A stretch of 9,895 bases of DNA from assembly GCA_019751475.1 (NCBI GenBank), contig JAIENH010000233.1, forward strand, positions 1 through 9,895. Reading direction: 5' to 3'. Positions within the stretch are counted from its first letter, which is position 1. The number at the start of each line of letters is the position of its first letter. The notes beneath the pieces are model-generated. The model was given only the letters and a program-made list of their open reading frames with translations. It did no database searches and was not told the DNA's origin. Positions 7,058 to 9,895 of this stretch are shown here, piece after piece. The position numbers and the translations under genes were made by a program. Source of the DNA: Cyclobacteriaceae bacterium. GTDB lineage: Bacteria; Bacteroidota; Bacteroidia; Cytophagales; Cyclobacteriaceae.

Positions 7058-9895
7058 ATGTCTTTCAGAAAAAATAAAAAGATCAACAACGATTTCTCGA
7101 AAATCACCATCAGTCTGGCTTCCCCGGAGTCGATCCTGGAAAGCTCACACGGTGAAGTAACGCAGCCGGAGACCATCAACTACCGGACGTACAAGCCGGA
7201 AATGGGTGGTCTGTTTTGCGAGCGGATTTTCGGTCCTGTAAAGGATTGGGAATGCCATTGCGGAAAGTACAAGCGCATTCGCTATAAAGGCATTATCTGC
7301 GATCGTTGCGGTGTGGAGGTAACAGAGAAGAAAGTGAGACGTGAGCGCATGGGCCACATTGAATTGGTGACCCCGGTTGCTCACATTTGGTATTTCCGTT
7401 CGTTGCCCAATAAGATTGGCTATTTGTTAGGCTTGCCTACCAAGAAGCTTGATCAGATTATTTACTATGAGCGCTATGTAGTTATTCAGCCCGGTATCAA
7501 AGAAGAAGACGGTGTAAACCGCCTTGACTTCCTCACCGAAGAAGAGTACCTCGACATTGTCGATAAGCTTCCTCGCGAAAATCAGATGTTGGATGACAAT
7601 GATCCGAAGAAATTCATCGCCAAGATGGGTGCGGATGCATTGGAGATGTTGCTCGGCCGTGTGAAGTTGGATGAGTTGTCGTATGAATTGCGCCACCAGG
7701 CTGCTACCGACACTTCGCAACAGCGCAAGGCAGAGGCATTGAAGCGCTTGAAGGTGGTAGAAGCTTTCCGCGAAGCCAATACGCGTGTGGAGAACAAGCC
7801 GCAGTGGATGATCATTAAAATGGTGCCGGTGATTCCTCCGGAACTTCGCCCGTTGGTGCCGCTGGATGGTGGTCGTTTTGCTACCTCCGACTTGAATGAC
7901 TTGTATCGCAGGGTAATCATTCGTAACAATCGCTTGAAGCGATTGATCGACATCAAAGCTCCTGAAGTGATTTTGCGTAACGAAAAGCGCATGCTTCAAG
8001 AGGCTGTTGATTCATTGTTTGATAATTCACGCAAAGTAAATGCCGTGCGTTCGGAAGGTAACCGTGCCTTGAAATCATTGAGCGACATGCTCAAAGGAAA
8101 GCAAGGTCGTTTCCGTCAGAACTTGCTCGGTAAGCGCGTTGACTACTCAGGCCGTTCGGTAATTGTGGTGGGCCCTGAATTGAAATTGCATGAGTGCGGT
8201 CTACCAAAAGACATGGCGGCAGAATTGTTTAAGCCGTTCATTATTCGCAAACTCATTGAAAGAGGTATTGTAAAGACCGTTAAGTCGGCCAAGAAAATAG
8301 TTGATCGCAAGGATCCCGTTGTGTGGGATATTTTGGAAAACGTATTGAAAGGACATCCTGTTCTTTTGAACCGTGCTCCAACACTTCACAGATTGGGTAT
8401 CCAGGCGTTCCAACCTAAGCTGATCGAAGGAAAAGCTATTCAGCTTCACCCGCTGGTGTGTACAGCCTTTAACGCTGACTTTGATGGTGACCAGATGGCC
8501 GTTCACGTGCCACTGGGCCAGGAGGCAATTATGGAAGCATCTATTTTGATGCTGTCATCGCACAACATTCTTAACCCGTCAAACGGAGCGCCTATCACAG
8601 TGCCTTCGCAAGACATGGTGTTGGGATTGTATTATCTCACGAAAGGAAGAAAAGGTGAAAAGGGCGAAGGCAAAACTTATTTCGCTCCAGAAGAAGTAAT
8701 CATCGCCTACAACGAAGGCAAGCTGTCAAAGCATGCCATCGTAAAAGTGCGCGTGAAAGTGAAAGATAAGAAGACAGGTGAGATCACTTCTAAAGTATTA
8801 GAGACGGTAACAGGTCGTGTGATCTTCAACCAGGTGGTGCCGGAGGAAGTAGGCTTTGTGGATGAACTTCTCACGAAGAAAAAATTGCAGACCATCATTG
8901 CCGATGTTTACAAGGCTGCGGGTCTGTCAAAGGCCGCGAAGTTTTTGGATGACATCAAGGAGATTGGTTTCCAGATGGCGTATCGCGGTGGTCTTTCAAT
9001 CGGTTTGAACGATGTAAAAGTACCAGCCGAAAAAGAAAAGCTTGTAGCTACAGCACAGCAAGAAGTTGACGGTGTGTGGAACAACTACATGATGGGTCTT
9101 ATCACCGACAACGAACGCTATAACCAGGTAATTGATATTTGGACACGTACGAATACACTTCTCACCAACACGCTGATGAAGCAGTTGGAGGAAGATCAGG
9201 GTGGGTTTAACTCCATCTACATGATGATGCACTCAGGTGCGCGTGGTTCGCGCGAGCAGATCCGTCAGTTGGGTGGTATGCGCGGTCTGATGGCTAAGCC
9301 ACAGAAGAACCTTGCCGGATCAGTTGGTTCCATTATTGAGAACCCGATCCTTTCCAACTTCAAAGAAGGACTGGATGTGTTGGAGTACTTCATCTCTACC
9401 CACGGTGCTCGTAAGGGTCTTGCCGATACTGCTTTGAAAACAGCGGATGCAGGCTACCTGACTCGTAGGTTGGTGGATGTGGCGCATGACTTGGTAGTTA
9501 CAGAAGAGGATTGCGGCACATTGCGTGGATTGAAAGTGACAGCATTGAAAGACAATGAAGACATTGTTGAGCCACTTTCTGAGCGTATTCTTGGCAGGGT
9601 AACAGTGCATGACATCTATGATCCGATCACGGAAGAATTGATTTGTCCTGCCAGTGCCGAAATCACGGATGAGATTGCCAAGCGCATTGATGAGACAAGC
9701 ATTGAAGAAGTAGAAATTCGTTCATTGCTCACGTGCGAGTCGCGCGTGGGTGGTTGTGCAAATTGCTACGGACGTAACATGGCCACAGGCCGTATGGTGC
9801 AGGTGGGTGAGGCAGTGGGTGTAATTGCCGCACAGTCTATCGGTGAGCCAGGTACACAGTTGACGCTCCGTACCTTCCACGTGGGCGGTGCTGCG
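7058..9895 (+). CDS. rpoC: RNA polymerase subunit beta' (3' end beyond window)
   Basis: RpoC carries the catalytic aspartates and the DNA clamp of RNA polymerase. The frame is open from ATG 7058 to the window end, 946 codons; full-length relatives have roughly 1,400 residues or more, so about a third is missing. Visible in order: the N-terminal zinc site (Cys66, 68, 81, 84); the switch region [18 protein letters not shown] (350-367); the Mg-binding motif NADFDGD (472-478, Asp474, 476, 478); the bridge-helix region starting near [10 protein letters not shown] (722-731); the second zinc site (Cys819, 893, 900, 903); and the trigger-loop start, ending at [12 protein letters not shown] with His941 matching E. 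coli His936. A short insertion, QKNLAGSV, follows RGLMAKP and is absent from the E. coli protein. The start has A at -3 but no SD. It follows rpoB by 98 bases containing an inverted repeat. Confidence 0.99.
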   Translation, partial: MSFRKNKKINNDFSKITISLASPESILESSHGEVTQPETINYRTYKPEMGGLFCERIFGPVKDWECHCGKYKRIRYKGIICDRCGVEVTEKKVRRERMGHIELVTPVAHIWYFRSLPNKIGYLLGLPTKKLDQIIYYERYVVIQPGIKEEDGVNRLDFLTEEEYLDIVDKLPRENQMLDDNDPKKFIAKMGADALEMLLGRVKLDELSYELRHQAATDTSQQRKAEALKRLKVVEAFREANTRVENKPQWMIIKMVPVIPPELRPLVPLDGGRFATSDLNDLYRRVIIRNNRLKRLIDIKAPEVILRNEKRMLQEAVDSLFDNSRKVNAVRSEGNRALKSLSDMLKGKQGRFRQNLLGKRVDYSGRSVIVVGPELKLHECGLPKDMAAELFKPFIIRKLIERGIVKTVKSAKKIVDRKDPVVWDILENVLKGHPVLLNRAPTLHRLGIQAFQPKLIEGKAIQLHPLVCTAFNADFDGDQMAVHVPLGQEAIMEASILMLSSHNILNPSNGAPITVPSQDMVLGLYYLTKGRKGEKGEGKTYFAPEEVIIAYNEGKLSKHAIVKVRVKVKDKKTGEITSKVLETVTGRVIFNQVVPEEVGFVDELLTKKKLQTIIADVYKAAGLSKAAKFLDDIKEIGFQMAYRGGLSIGLNDVKVPAEKEKLVATAQQEVDGVWNNYMMGLITDNERYNQVIDIWTRTNTLLTNTLMKQLEEDQGGFNSIYMMMHSGARGSREQIRQLGGMRGLMAKPQKNLAGSVGSIIENPILSNFKEGLDVLEYFISTHGARKGLADTALKTADAGYLTRRLVDVAHDLVVTEEDCGTLRGLKVTALKDNEDIVEPLSERILGRVTVHDIYDPITEELICPASAEITDEIAKRIDETSIEEVEIRSLLTCESRVGGCANCYGRNMATGRMVQVGEAVGVIAAQSIGEPGTQLTLRTFHVGGAA

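Noticed and set aside
7427..7999. Minus-strand open frame of 190 codons
   Set aside because: It lies wholly inside rpoC, shows no recognisable protein features, and is a by-product of codon use in the sense gene.

Overview
This window is an ordinary but very clean piece of core information-processing DNA. It holds the cluster secE - nusG - rplK - rplA - rplJ - rplL - rpoB - rpoC, all on the + strand, with rpoC cut by the window end. The proteins point to Bacteroidota, most likely a Cytophagales-type organism. The grounds are the N-termini of beta and beta', the 1289-residue beta, the SecE with a single membrane segment, and the general lack of AGGAGG-type ribosome binding sites. The order-level placement is an impression from protein sequence, not a phylogeny.

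Layout: positions 1-68 are the end of an upstream spacer with a small hairpin. secE (69-260) and nusG (264-830) are almost contiguous. rplK (838-1281), rplA (1296-1994), rplJ (2008-2535) and rplL (2568-2948) follow with gaps of 7, 14, 13 and 32 bases. The two longest gaps flank rpoB (3090-6959): 141 bases before it and 98 bases before rpoC (7058 to the window end). Both gaps carry strong inverted-repeat structure. The first has a two-hairpin arrangement ending in a 40-base GC-rich stem-loop. The second has a 16-bp stem-loop built from a degenerate 7-base repeat. No gene-free stretch exceeds 300 bases.

The genes act together in making and translating mRNA. beta and beta' form the catalytic core of RNA polymerase. 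NusG binds that polymerase and can link it to the ribosome. L11, L1, L10 and L7/L12 form the L1 stalk, the factor-binding base and the L12 stalk of the 50S subunit. SecE is the small essential subunit of the SecYEG membrane channel. The short gaps suggest one long co-transcribed unit, possibly with partial termination or processing at the rplL-rpoB and rpoB-rpoC gaps.

I found no undescribed biological system here. The points worth a second look are regulatory and small: the two structured gaps around rpoB, a forced TTG start for rpoB, a repeated pattern of adenines upstream of start codons, and the lack of room for a separate L10 leader before rplJ.
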